From Shinella daejeonensis (GTDB lineage Bacteria; Pseudomonadota; Alphaproteobacteria; Rhizobiales; Rhizobiaceae): a stretch of DNA of 64,000 nt. Below the pieces are notes generated by a model. It saw only the letters and a list, made by a program, of their open reading frames with translations, had not been told where the DNA came from and did not search any database. The stretch covers positions 1,240,001 through 1,304,000 of the forward strand of contig NZ_JAHWXY010000001.1 in assembly GCF_024281235.1 (NCBI RefSeq). The letters are read 5' to 3'. The position numbers and the translations under genes were made by a program. This document shows, in pieces, positions 9,090 to 17,663 of the stretch. How positions within the stretch are numbered: the stretch's first letter is position 1; each line of letters opens with the position of its first letter.

Positions 9090-10100
9090 TTATTCGGCCT
9101 GCCAGGCGTACCAGCGGGTTCCGATCTCGTCGCGGTGCTCCGCCCAATAGGACATGTCGGCGTTCACCTGCGTTTCGGCCTGCATGTCGGGAAGCGTCTT
9201 GCGCAATTCGGCGTCCATCAGCGCGCTGGCCTCGAGATTGATCGGCGCATAGCCGGTCTCGGTGGCGAATTGCGCCTGGGCCGGGCCGCTGGTGGCCGCC
9301 GCGATGAACTTCATCGCCGCTTCCTTGTTCTTCGCGCCCTTGGGCACGACGAGGGAATCGGCCGCCGTGATATTGTTGGTCCAGGACGTCTCGACCGAAA
9401 CGCCGGTTTCGGCAAGCGCCGTCAGGCGACCGTTCCAGAACGACCCAAAGGGAGCTTCGGCCGACGCGAGAAGCTGCTGCGACTGGGCGCCGCTGTCCCA
9501 CCAGATGATATCGGCCTTGATCGTGTCGAGCTTCTTGAAGGCGCGGTCGAGGTCGAGCGGGTAGAGCTGGTCGGCCGGCACGCCGTCGGCAAGCAGCGCA
9601 GCTTCCACGACGCCCGGCGCCGACCACTTGTAGAAGGTGCGCTTGCCGGGGAATTTCGCGGTATCGAACAGATCGGCCCAGGTCTTTGGGCATTCGGCGA
9701 CCGCATCCGTGTTGCAGCCGATCACGAAGGAATAATAGAAGCTGCCGACGGAATAATCGGTCACAAAGCGCGGATCGAGCTTCGACCTGTCGATGACCGA
9801 GAAGTCGAGCTTCTCGAGCAGGCCCGCATTTCCGGCCTGAACGGCATAGTCGCCCTCCACGTCGACGACGTCCCAGGTCACATTGCCGGATTCGACCATG
9901 GCCTTGATCTTGCCGTAGTCGGTCGGTCCGTCCTGGGTGACCTTGATGCCGCTGCTTGTCGTGAAACTCTCCGCCCAATAGGTCTTCTGGGCGTCCTGCG
10001 TCGTGCCGCCCCAGCTGGTGAACACCATCTCCTGTGCGGCAGCGCTTCCGGCGAAGCCGACCGTTGCGGCGAGAAATGCGATTGCGACCCTGTTTTTCAT
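9090..10100 (-). CDS. PotD-type extracellular solute-binding protein
   Basis: 336-residue periplasmic binding protein of the PotD/AfuA class (SBP_bac_8-like). A signal peptide runs to about residue 22 (AIAFLAATVGFAGSAAAQ). The mature part begins EMVFTSWGGTTQDAQKTYW, the usual opening strand of this family, and contains IIWWDSGAQSQQLL and the ligand-region NITAADSLVVPKGAKN. It supplies the transporter encoded by the three genes downstream. No residue pattern identifies the ligand. Confidence 0.88.
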   Translation of the reverse strand: MKNRVAIAFLAATVGFAGSAAAQEMVFTSWGGTTQDAQKTYWAESFTTSSGIKVTQDGPTDYGKIKAMVESGNVTWDVVDVEGDYAVQAGNAGLLEKLDFSVIDRSKLDPRFVTDYSVGSFYYSFVIGCNTDAVAECPKTWADLFDTAKFPGKRTFYKWSAPGVVEAALLADGVPADQLYPLDLDRAFKKLDTIKADIIWWDSGAQSQQLLASAEAPFGSFWNGRLTALAETGVSVETSWTNNITAADSLVVPKGAKNKEAAMKFIAAATSGPAQAQFATETGYAPINLEASALMDAELRKTLPDMQAETQVNADMSYWAEHRDEIGTRWYAWQAE

Positions 10101-10139
10101 GTTCCCGTTCTCCTTGGTTCTGGTTGTCGTTCGATTGGT

Positions 10140-10475
10140 TCAGGCCGGCGCGCCGCCGCCAATGGGCGAGAACGCCGCCGGCGTCATGATCTTGTTCTCC
10201 GCGGTGACGATGAGATCGCGGATCTTCGGCAGGAAAGCCTGCCATTCGGGGTCGGCGGCAAGGCGCGCGCGCCGCGCCTGCCTGTCGTCCAGCCCCGTAA
10301 AGCCCCAGATATGGACGATCTCGTTGACCGGCCCGATCTCCGAGGAAAAATAGCCGACGAGATTGCCGAGATGGCGCTTCTGGATGGCGATCCCCTCCTC
10401 GCCCACCGCCTTGAGATATTCGGGAATGCCGCCGTTCTTCAGCCGGTAGGTGCGGATTTCGTAATACATGGCCAT
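10140..10475 (-). CDS. NIPSNAP-family protein
   Basis: 111-residue protein of the dimeric alpha-beta barrel NIPSNAP family. It opens with YYEIRTYRLKNG, and contains HLGNLVGYFSSEIGPVNEIVHIWGF and DPEWQAFLP, all typical. These proteins sit in catabolic operons, where some may act as small monooxygenases, isomerases or ligand-binding partners; the reaction here is unknown. I chose ATG 10475, which overlaps the stop of the aldehyde dehydrogenase as TGATG; GTG 10478 and ATG 10469 are alternatives, and none has a strong ribosome site. Confidence 0.8.
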   Translation of the reverse strand: MAMYYEIRTYRLKNGGIPEYLKAVGEEGIAIQKRHLGNLVGYFSSEIGPVNEIVHIWGFTGLDDRQARRARLAADPEWQAFLPKIRDLIVTAENKIMTPAAFSPIGGGAPA

Positions 10476-11938
10476 CACCGCATGATGAAAGGATCGGGGA
10501 TCGGATCGTCGGAGGTCCGGAGCCAGATGGTCTTGGTCCTCGTATAGTCGAGCGCGGCGGCAAGCCCGCCCTCGCGGCCCTGGCCGGACTGGCCGTAGCC
10601 GCCGAAAGGCGCGATCGGCGAGACGGCACGATAGGTGTTGACCCAGACGATGCCGGCCCGGATGCGCCTGATCATGCGGTGGGCGCGGGCAAGGTTGGAC
10701 GTGAAGACGCCGGACGCAAGCCCGTAAGGCGTGCCGTTGGCGAGGCCGACGGCCTCGTCCTCGGTCTTGAAGGACAGCACCGACAGCACCGGCCCGAAGA
10801 GTTCGGTCTCCGCCGAAGGCGCGGCGACGTCATCGCAATCGAGGATGGTCGGCAGATAATAGAAGCCCTCGCCCTGTCCGTTTCGACCGCCGGTCACCAG
10901 CCGCGCGCCGGCCGCAAGCGAAGCGGCCACCACGCTTTCGATATGATCGCGCTGGCGGCGGGTGCAAAGCGGGCCGACTTCGCTCGACATGTCGAGCGGC
11001 GCGCCGATGCGGATCGCCTCCGCTTTCGTCTTCAGCAGTTGAAGGAAACGATCCTTGACGGAAGCCTCGACGATAAGGCGCGAACCCGCCACGCAGCTCT
11101 GGCCCGTCGCAGCGAAGATGCCGGCGACCTGCGCATTGGCCGCGCTTTCGAGATCGGCGTCGGCAAAGACCACGAAGGGGGACTTGCCGCCGAGTTCCAG
11201 CGAGGTGGTGGCGAGGTTTTCCGCCGAATTGCGCACCACCTGCGCGGCGGTGGAGGGACCGCCGGTGAAGGCGATATGGTCGACGCCCGGATGACGCGTC
11301 AACGCGCTGCCGCAGGTCGGGCCGAAACCGGTGACGATGTTGAACACCCCCGCCGGGAAGCCCGCATCATGCACGAGGCGGGCAAATTCGAGCAGCGGCG
11401 CCGGCCCGTCTTCCGAGGCCTTGACGACGAGCGTGCAGCCGGCAGCGAGCGCCGGCCCGATCTTGACGGCGGCGAGAAAGAGCTGGCTGTTCCAGGGAAC
11501 GATCGCCGCGACCACGCCGACCGGCTCCCGGCGCGTCCAGACGTCCATGTCCGCCTTGTCGATGGCAAGCGTCGCGCCCTCGATCTTGTCGGCAAGGCCG
11601 GCATAATAGCGATAGTAATCGGCCACATAGGCGATCTGCGCCGAGGTTTCCCGGATGATCTTGCCGGTGTCGCGGGTCTCCAGTTCGGCAAGGCGCTGGG
11701 CGTTGGCCTGCACCAGATCGGCAAGCCTGTAGAGCAGTTTTCCGCGCGCCGTCGCGGTCATGGCCGGCCATTCCCCGGCCCACAGGGCATGCTGCGCGGC
11801 TTTCACGGCGCGGTCGACATCGCCCTCGCGCGCTTCCGGCATCGAGGCCCACGTCTTGCCGGTGGCGGGATCGAGCGAATCGAAGCGGGCCGTCCCGTCC
11901 TCGAATACGCCGTCTATATATTGCTGGAACATCTGCAT
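10475..11938 (-). CDS. NAD(P)-dependent aldehyde dehydrogenase
   Basis: 487-residue enzyme of the aldehyde dehydrogenase superfamily, oxidising an aldehyde to an acid. Asn150 (VPWNS), Glu248 (LELGGKSP) and the catalytic Cys282 (GQSCVAG) are in place. Start at ATG 11938 rather than the longer frame, because the longer frame overlaps the monooxygenase gene and GTGAGG precedes 11938. In this operon it probably oxidises an aldehyde released by the monooxygenase or hydrolase. Confidence 0.9.
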   Translation of the reverse strand: MQMFQQYIDGVFEDGTARFDSLDPATGKTWASMPEAREGDVDRAVKAAQHALWAGEWPAMTATARGKLLYRLADLVQANAQRLAELETRDTGKIIRETSAQIAYVADYYRYYAGLADKIEGATLAIDKADMDVWTRREPVGVVAAIVPWNSQLFLAAVKIGPALAAGCTLVVKASEDGPAPLLEFARLVHDAGFPAGVFNIVTGFGPTCGSALTRHPGVDHIAFTGGPSTAAQVVRNSAENLATTSLELGGKSPFVVFADADLESAANAQVAGIFAATGQSCVAGSRLIVEASVKDRFLQLLKTKAEAIRIGAPLDMSSEVGPLCTRRQRDHIESVVAASLAAGARLVTGGRNGQGEGFYYLPTILDCDDVAAPSAETELFGPVLSVLSFKTEDEAVGLANGTPYGLASGVFTSNLARAHRMIRRIRAGIVWVNTYRAVSPIAPFGGYGQSGQGREGGLAAALDYTRTKTIWLRTSDDPIPDPFIMR

Positions 11939-11945
11939 GGCCGCC

Positions 11946-12983
11946 TCACCGGAACGCCGGCATGACATCGGCGATGAAGCGCTCGAGCGAAGCCTTCTTG
12001 CGCTCGAAGCTCATGCCGGTGTCGATCCAGAAGGAATATTCGTCATAGCCGAGGTCCTCGTAGACCTTCAGGCGCTGAATGACGTCGCCTGCCGTGCCGA
12101 TCGGCATGTTTTCACGCATCTTCTGCGGCGCGAGATTGGGATTGGCGGCAAGCTCTTCCTCCGAAAGGCGCTCGATGAGGCCCTGTTCGATCGGCCGCTC
12201 GTTTTTGAACCAGGCGAAGAAGTAATTGTAATAGGTGCTGATCTCCTTCGCCGCCCTTTCGATATCGGCCGCGTCGGAGCCGACATAGGTGTGCTGGAGC
12301 AGCATGATCTTCGGCCGCGGCATGTCCGGGGCCTTCTTGCAGGCCGCCTCGAAACGCTCCATCAGGCTGGCGATTTCCGCCTCGCCGTTGGCAAGCGGCG
12401 TGCACTGCACGTTGCAGCCGTTGGCGACGGCGAATTCATGGCTGTTCGGATCGCGTGCTGCGACCCAGATCGGCGGATGCGGCTGCTGCACGGGCTTCGG
12501 CGCGGAGGTCGTCTTCGGAAACGTCCAGAACTCGCCGTCATGGGCGTAATCCCCTTCCCAGAGGCCCTTCACGGCGGGGATCAGCTCGCGCATCCGCTGG
12601 CCCGCGCCCCAGGCGTCGAGGCCCGGCAGCAGGCGTTCGTATTCGAAGCTGTAGGCGCCGCGCGCGACGCCGACGTCGAGGCGCCCGCCGGCGATGATGT
12701 CGGTCATCGCCGCCTCGCCCGCCAGCTTGATCGGATGCCAGAACGGCGCGATCACCGTGCCGGTCCCGAGCCGCACGTTGCGGGTGCGGCGGGCGAGATC
12801 GGCGATACTGACGAAAGGATTGGGGGCAATGGTGAAATCCATCGCATGGTGCTCGCCGGTCCAGATCGCATGCATGCCGCCCCGGTCGGCGATCTCGCAC
12901 AGCGCGATGAACTCGTCATAGAGCTGCTGATGGTTCTGGCTGGCATCCAGCCGCTCCATATGGACAAACAGCGAGAATTTCAT
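11946..12983 (-). CDS. Luciferase-like (LLM) flavin-dependent monooxygenase
   Basis: 345-residue TIM-barrel oxygenase of the bacterial luciferase family, which uses reduced flavin from a partner reductase and oxygen. It opens MKFSLFVHMERLD and contains IWTGEHHAMDF and RLDVGVARGAYSFEYERL, typical of the group. The ATG at 12983 is preceded by AAAGGGTG. The gene just upstream (four bases away) encodes a flavin reductase, so the two form a two-component monooxygenase. The substrate is unknown. Confidence 0.88.
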   Translation of the reverse strand: MKFSLFVHMERLDASQNHQQLYDEFIALCEIADRGGMHAIWTGEHHAMDFTIAPNPFVSIADLARRTRNVRLGTGTVIAPFWHPIKLAGEAAMTDIIAGGRLDVGVARGAYSFEYERLLPGLDAWGAGQRMRELIPAVKGLWEGDYAHDGEFWTFPKTTSAPKPVQQPHPPIWVAARDPNSHEFAVANGCNVQCTPLANGEAEIASLMERFEAACKKAPDMPRPKIMLLQHTYVGSDAADIERAAKEISTYYNYFFAWFKNERPIEQGLIERLSEEELAANPNLAPQKMRENMPIGTAGDVIQRLKVYEDLGYDEYSFWIDTGMSFERKKASLERFIADVMPAFR

Positions 12984-12987
12984 GGAT

Positions 12988-13911
12988 TCACCCTTTGACG
13001 GCCACAGCGTGGACGCGACCCTTTTCCTGATTGCCGAAATAGATGCCGAAGTTGCCGAACGGGCTTTCCGCGCCGTAGCGCCGAACGATATCGCGCACGG
13101 CGGAATCGGGTATCGCCGCAAGCGGCGGCGACTGGATCGGGAAGAATGCCCCGTTCTTCAGCGGCCCCTCCCCCAGTTCGGCGCGATAGACGACATGCTG
13201 CCGGCCGGTCGCGGTATCCTCATAGACGGAATAGAGGAGCCCGGTCTGGACGGCCAGCCCCGTCTCTTCCGCCACATAGCGTTCGAGCGCCTCGAGGCCG
13301 TCGCTTTCATCTTTCTCGACGAAAGGCAGCGTCCAGCCACCCATGCCGTCCTCGACGAGGAGGATCTCCCCGTTGCGCACCGCTACGGCCCCGAGCAGCA
13401 GGCCGCCGTCGACGGAGGCAAGCAGGCTCTTGTCGGCGAGCGTGGGGGTGAAATAGCCGCCGCGGGCATAGCCGAGCCCTGTCTTGCCGCTGTTGTCGAA
13501 ACCCTCGACACGGCCAATCAGGATGACATGATCGCCGGCATCCACCACATCGTGCGTCGAGCAATCGAACCAGGCCGCGACATCGGCGAAAACCGGCGCG
13601 CCATTCGGCCCCTTGCGCCAGTCGACGGTCGCGAAGCGATCCTCCACCGGACGGGCGAACGTATTGGAAACGCCCTTCTGGTCTTCTGACAGTATGTTGA
13701 CACCGAAACCCCTGGCGCCTGTCAGCACCGCGTAATTGCGCGAGGTCTTGGCGAGGCAGACGAGGAGAAGCGGGGGATCGAGCGAGACGCTCGTAAAGCT
13801 GTTGGCGGTAAAGCCGATGGGATCGCCTTCGTCGTTGACCGTCGTGACCACGGTCACGCCCGTCAGGAAGGCGCCGAAGGCATCACGCAGGGTTCTGGGG
13901 TCAAATTTCAT
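12988..13911 (-). CDS. Flavin reductase with C-terminal Nudix-like domain
   Basis: 307 residues. The first 155 are a flavin reductase (HpaC/RutF-like split barrel): MKFDPRTLRDAFGAFLTGVTVVTT, GFTANSFTSVSLDPPLLLVCL and HVILIGRVE. The rest resembles a Nudix fold: the region GMGGWTLPFVEKDES...RYVAEETGL follows the Nudix box but its REUXEE part reads RYVAEE, so the metal site is incomplete and hydrolysis doubtful. The reductase half should feed reduced FMN to the LLM monooxygenase encoded next. The tail may bind a nucleotide or the substrate. It overlaps the hydrolase gene by 11 bases. Confidence 0.85.
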   Translation of the reverse strand: MKFDPRTLRDAFGAFLTGVTVVTTVNDEGDPIGFTANSFTSVSLDPPLLLVCLAKTSRNYAVLTGARGFGVNILSEDQKGVSNTFARPVEDRFATVDWRKGPNGAPVFADVAAWFDCSTHDVVDAGDHVILIGRVEGFDNSGKTGLGYARGGYFTPTLADKSLLASVDGGLLLGAVAVRNGEILLVEDGMGGWTLPFVEKDESDGLEALERYVAEETGLAVQTGLLYSVYEDTATGRQHVVYRAELGEGPLKNGAFFPIQSPPLAAIPDSAVRDIVRRYGAESPFGNFGIYFGNQEKGRVHAVAVKG

Positions 13912-14707
13912 TCTCCACCTCCCAATGAAGCCAGTCGACGAGCGCCCGGTTCACCGCCTCGGGCGCGGTGAGATTCACCATATGGCGATGCCCCTCGATC
14001 ACGACGGCGCGGCCATGCGGGGCGGCGGCGGCCATTTCCCTCGCCATTCCGGCCGTCGAGTTCAGATCGCCGGCGCCGGTGAGGAACAGCGCCGGAAATG
14101 CCACGTTCGGCCAGCAATGGGAATAGAGCGAATCCCCGGTCGCAAAGGCCTGATAGGCGGCCGCATAGCCCGCCGGATCGACGGCATTCAGCAAGTCGCG
14201 CGTCAGAGAATGGGCCTCGCTTGTCCGCTCGTCGGGAGAAAACCAGCGCAGGAGCGGAGCCTCCCGGTCGAAGACGCCCGAAGCGATTTCCCTCGCCCGC
14301 GCCTCCACGGCCTTGCGCGCGGCCGCGCTGCGGCGATGGACGCCGTTGAGCAGGGCCACCCGCTTCACCCGTTCGGGCGCGGTCGCCGCAATGCCGGTCG
14401 CGATCAGCGCGCCCATCGAATGGCCGACGACACTGACAGGCCCCGTCCCAAGAGCGTCGAGAGTCCGGTCGAACCATTCGACGAAATGCGCAAGCTGCGG
14501 CGGCGCACCAAGCGGGGCCGACTGGCCGTGCCCGGGAAGATCGACGGCAATGACCCGAAAATCCTCCGCGAGCCGGTCGATCTGCGGAGCCCACGCCTCG
14601 ATCCGCATCCCCACCCCGTGAACGAGGACGACGGTCTCGCCCCGCCGGCCCCGGTCGAGATAGGCCGCACCCGACGATGTCCTAGACCGCGGCAGGGTTT
14701 GCAACAT
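13901..14707 (-). CDS. Alpha/beta-fold hydrolase
   Basis: 268-residue hydrolase of the alpha/beta superfamily. It has VLVHGVG (oxyanion loop), the nucleophile elbow VGHSMGA, a late Asp in TGAGDLNST and the catalytic His in EGHRHMVNL. It probably hydrolyses an ester, lactone or amide made by the neighbouring monooxygenase. I chose ATG 14707, preceded by AGGAG about ten bases upstream, over a longer frame running through the DUF1185 gene. It overlaps that gene by 26 bases and the reductase by 11. Confidence 0.88.
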   Translation of the reverse strand: MLQTLPRSRTSSGAAYLDRGRRGETVVLVHGVGMRIEAWAPQIDRLAEDFRVIAVDLPGHGQSAPLGAPPQLAHFVEWFDRTLDALGTGPVSVVGHSMGALIATGIAATAPERVKRVALLNGVHRRSAAARKAVEARAREIASGVFDREAPLLRWFSPDERTSEAHSLTRDLLNAVDPAGYAAAYQAFATGDSLYSHCWPNVAFPALFLTGAGDLNSTAGMAREMAAAAPHGRAVVIEGHRHMVNLTAPEAVNRALVDWLHWEVENEI

Positions 14708-15284
14708 CGTGACCCAGCTCCTGAAGGTCCTGGTAACGGTCGCCGATACGATGATGCGGCCGGCCGCCGATCGAAGCACCGAGCGCGACGACGATCTCGT
14801 CGGCGGCCGGCGCATCGGGGATGGCGCACTGGATCGTCAGGTAATGCGAACGGCGTCCTTCGTCGTTCTTGTCCATCAGCGGGATCATGACCGGGGCATT
14901 CGCCGGGCCGCGCGTGTTGCAGAAGGCGAGATAGGATTTGGCGCCCACCGCCGAGCGGTAGTGGTTTCCGAAACGCAGCGTATGGATCAGCGCCGAGGCA
15001 TGTTCGATCTCGCCATCGAGCCCGACGACCGCCGACTTGCCATAGGCCTCCACGACCTCGCCGGAGCCGGCCGTATCGATGATCATCTTCGTCAGCAACT
15101 CACCGAGAACGGGGGCCAGCTCGTTGATGCCCGGCTTCAGATCCTCCACGAAGCCGCGGCCCGCCCAGGGATTCCTGACGACGGCCATGGCGGCGATCAG
15201 CTTCAGCGGCACAGGCGCAGCCCGGCCGCCTTCGATCAGCGTCGTCTCTACGTGCAAAAGGGTCTTGCGAATGGTCGGCGCCAC
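14682..15284 (-). CDS. DUF1185 'amino acid synthesis' family protein
   Basis: 200-residue protein of the AA_synth/DUF1185 family (PF06684). Recognisable stretches are RNPWAGRGFVEDL, YGKSAVVGLDGEIEHASALIHTLRFGNHYR and GGRPHHRIGDRYQDLQ. Solved family members are reported to have a chorismate-mutase-like trimeric fold, but no enzyme activity is firmly assigned. It is the first gene of the leftward operon. GTG 15284 is used, with AGGAG six bases upstream. The name 'amino acid synthesis' should not be taken as a function. Confidence 0.85.
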   Translation of the reverse strand: MAPTIRKTLLHVETTLIEGGRAAPVPLKLIAAMAVVRNPWAGRGFVEDLKPGINELAPVLGELLTKMIIDTAGSGEVVEAYGKSAVVGLDGEIEHASALIHTLRFGNHYRSAVGAKSYLAFCNTRGPANAPVMIPLMDKNDEGRRSHYLTIQCAIPDAPAADEIVVALGASIGGRPHHRIGDRYQDLQELGHDVANPAAV

Positions 15285-15308
15285 GGGAAACTCCTGTCAA
15301 TTCATCTA

Positions 15309-15333
15309 GTCGTATGTTGGTATACCATACGAC
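15309..15333. promoter_or_regulatory. Palindromic operator between GntR gene and catabolic operon
   Basis: TGGTATACCA (15318-15327) is a perfect ten-base palindrome of the kind bound by FCD-type GntR regulators. It lies inside outer arms GTCGTATG (15309-15316) and CATACGAC (15326-15333), which are also exact complements. The site sits 25 bases upstream of the operon start and about 50 bases before the regulator start, so one regulator could control both directions. Confidence 0.7.
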
Positions 15334-15381
15334 AGCGTGTCAAGAGCTTGTGCCCGGGATTTTTTGCGGCTACACCAAGCC

Positions 15382-16071
15382 ATGAGCAAGAACGCTGCAA
15401 ATCTGGCCGCCCTTCGAATCAACAATCCGCCAGCCACCCTGCGGGAGATCGCGCTCGACCGGATGCGGCGCGCAATCATCAGCGGCCTGTTCGAGCCCGG
15501 CGAACGCCTCGTCGAGCGCACGCTTTGCGACCAGCTCGGCGTTTCGCGCTCGGTGATCCGCGAGGTCATCCGCCATCTGGAGGCGGAAGGGCTTGTGGAA
15601 ATGCTTGCAAAACAGGGGCCGATCGTGGCGCGGCTCGACTGGAACGACGCCCGCCAGATCTACGATATCCGCGCCGCACTCGAATCGAGGGCAGTCGCCG
15701 ACTGCGCGCGCCTGGCCGACGCGCAGGTGAAGACGCGGCTGAAAAAGGCGCTGGACGACCTCGACCGCACCTCGCGGCAGAATTCCCCTCCGGGCATCCT
15801 GGACGCCACCACCGAGTTCTATCGGATCATCTTCGAGGCCAGCGGCCACAATATCGCCTGGGATATCGTCAGCCGGCTGAACAGCCGTATCTCACGGCTG
15901 CGCGTGATGACGCTCTCGACAGCCAGCCGCACGGTTTCCGGCCCTGCCCAGATCCGGGAGATTTTCGCCTTCATCGACAAGAACGATCCGGAAGCGGCAG
16001 CCGCCGCCTGCCGCCAGCATGTCACGGCCGCGGCAAGGATCGCCGAAACCCTTCTGGGACCGACGGAATAG
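15382..16071 (+). CDS. GntR-family (FCD) transcriptional regulator
   Basis: 229-residue regulator. The winged helix occupies residues 15-75 (ALDRMRRAIISGLFEPGERLVERTLCDQLGVSRSVIREVIRHLEAEGL) and the C-terminal all-helical FCD ligand-binding domain begins with YDIRAALESRAV; FYRIIFEASGHN and CRQHV supply typical histidine/acidic metal-site residues. It is divergent from the ten-gene operon and separated by a palindromic operator, so it most likely represses that operon until a pathway compound binds. ATG 15382 is chosen over an upstream frame start at 15337 that would overlap the operator. Confidence 0.92.
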   Translation: MSKNAANLAALRINNPPATLREIALDRMRRAIISGLFEPGERLVERTLCDQLGVSRSVIREVIRHLEAEGLVEMLAKQGPIVARLDWNDARQIYDIRAALESRAVADCARLADAQVKTRLKKALDDLDRTSRQNSPPGILDATTEFYRIIFEASGHNIAWDIVSRLNSRISRLRVMTLSTASRTVSGPAQIREIFAFIDKNDPEAAAAACRQHVTAAARIAETLLGPTE

Positions 16072-16094
16072 AAAGAGCCGTCCGGAAAGCCCCG

Positions 16095-17312
16095 TCAGAC
16101 GAACTGGGCCACATAATCCCGGATATCGAACACCCCGTCCTTCTGCCGCAGATGAGGCGGGAATTCCGGATCCATGCGCAGGTAGGCGTTGGGCTCTGCT
16201 GCAGACTGCTGGTCCGGGCTCGCCTGCGTCAATCTGGAACGCACGTCGGCCGGCAGCAGCTTCAATGTATCCCCGCCGATGATCGGATCGAGGATGATGG
16301 GAGCGGTCGAGAATTCGAAGGCATCACGCGCAGCACTCACGATACCGGCCAGCTTGCAGATATTGTCATACATCTGCTCGGGCAGCGGGGGAGTGCCGTA
16401 AAGCGACATGCGATGATACATGACATAGGCCTCGGCCCAGTTATGCGCGTCGATATGCAGACGCAGGGCCACGCCCTGGCGGACCAGCATGAACCGGTTT
16501 ATCTTCTCCTGGAGCAGGCCGCGATTGTCGGAGAGAGGATCTTGTTTCCGCATCGTTTTTGACGCCAGATATTCCAGGCCGCCACGATATTTATCCCACT
16601 CGAACATGCATTCGTGATTTCCCTGCTGCAAGCGGGGATCATCCGATGCCGCCGTGACTCGCGCAAATGGCTCCGCCAGGAACAGCATGTCCGCCTGCTC
16701 GAGCGCCCGCCCCGTATAGAAGAAAGCCCAGAAAATGAACGGCGTGGCCTTCGAAATGGACCGGCTCAGGACGTCCCGGCGGATAATCATGAATTCCGGA
16801 AAGACGTGGGAGTCGAAAATCATATCCAGAAGAGACCGGAAATTCCCGCGCTCATGCCGGATCGCACCGCCCGGGACCTTGTAGAACGGCCCGGCGTTGC
16901 GGCTTACCCCGCCCCGCTCGTCGACCAGCATCCAGGGCGCCTGCACCACGCCGAGCGCCGGATCCTCCTCCATGATCCGGACGTATTCGATCACCTTTTC
17001 CGGGATCAGCAGATCGTCGTCTCCCAGAAACGTCGCATATTTGCCCCGCGCCCGCCGCATGGCGAAGGCATAGTTACTCACAAAGCCGGAATTCTTCACG
17101 CGCCGGAAGGCGCTTATTTCAGGGTTTTCCGAAATCTCTTCCAGATATTGCGCCGTTCCGTCCGTCGAGCAGTCGTCGACGATCACGATCTCGAAGGGGA
17201 TGCCGATCGTCCGAAAGGCTTCCAGGTGAAACTCGACATTTCGCTGAAGCAGGAATTGCCTGTTGTATGTCGGCACGCAAATGGACAGGAGGGGGGATTG
17301 TAGCAGCTGCAT
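16095..17312 (-). CDS. Glycosyltransferase family 2
   Basis: 405-residue GT-A-fold sugar transferase. The N-terminal third is clear: LSICVPTYNR (9-18), IVDDCSTDGT (44-53) and the metal-binding acidic motif GDDDLL (97-102). The C-terminal 170 residues are not recognised. ATG 17312 follows GGAG at seven bases. It lies beside the KpsS-like/methyltransferase gene in the same direction, with glf further on, so it probably adds a sugar to a surface polysaccharide. Donor and acceptor are unknown. Confidence 0.85.
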   Translation of the reverse strand: MQLLQSPLLSICVPTYNRQFLLQRNVEFHLEAFRTIGIPFEIVIVDDCSTDGTAQYLEEISENPEISAFRRVKNSGFVSNYAFAMRRARGKYATFLGDDDLLIPEKVIEYVRIMEEDPALGVVQAPWMLVDERGGVSRNAGPFYKVPGGAIRHERGNFRSLLDMIFDSHVFPEFMIIRRDVLSRSISKATPFIFWAFFYTGRALEQADMLFLAEPFARVTAASDDPRLQQGNHECMFEWDKYRGGLEYLASKTMRKQDPLSDNRGLLQEKINRFMLVRQGVALRLHIDAHNWAEAYVMYHRMSLYGTPPLPEQMYDNICKLAGIVSAARDAFEFSTAPIILDPIIGGDTLKLLPADVRSRLTQASPDQQSAAEPNAYLRMDPEFPPHLRQKDGVFDIRDYVAQFV

Positions 17313-17663
17313 CAGTGTCTCCGGAAGACTTCGGACGAAAGGGTCCTCGCTCAGATGGCATTATCGGTTCATTGGCTTTCGCGGAACTGGAGAGGAAGGC
17401 GCGCATACCACCACCCGGCCACCGGCGGCAGGAACGAGCATTCCGGACCGGCGCCCAGCCTGCAACAGTTTTGCCCGGATCCGAATGCCGAAAACGCTTG
17501 CGATAAGACTGGATGAGCGCGTTTTACGGAGCGTAAAGCCACCCGCAATGCTGCGCCTCAAGATTGTCTATCGGCGGAAGTCATTTTCCGGCCTGTAATA
17601 TATTCAATCCGGTCTTCTGGAGGCAACTCCAGAAAGATTCCAAAAATCCCAAAACTACACATA
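17313..17663. other. Gene-poor spacer
   Basis: 351 bases between the glycosyltransferase start and the end of the fusion-protein gene. The base composition drops toward AT from about 17560. No convincing coding frame, hairpin or RNA gene was found; the part next to 17312 should hold the glycosyltransferase promoter. Confidence 0.4.

Noticed and set aside
7582-9150. A 522-codon plus-strand frame opposite the PotB/PotC permeases
   Set aside because: Low-complexity His/Arg/Asp/Glu translation, typical of the antisense of hydrophobic permease genes.
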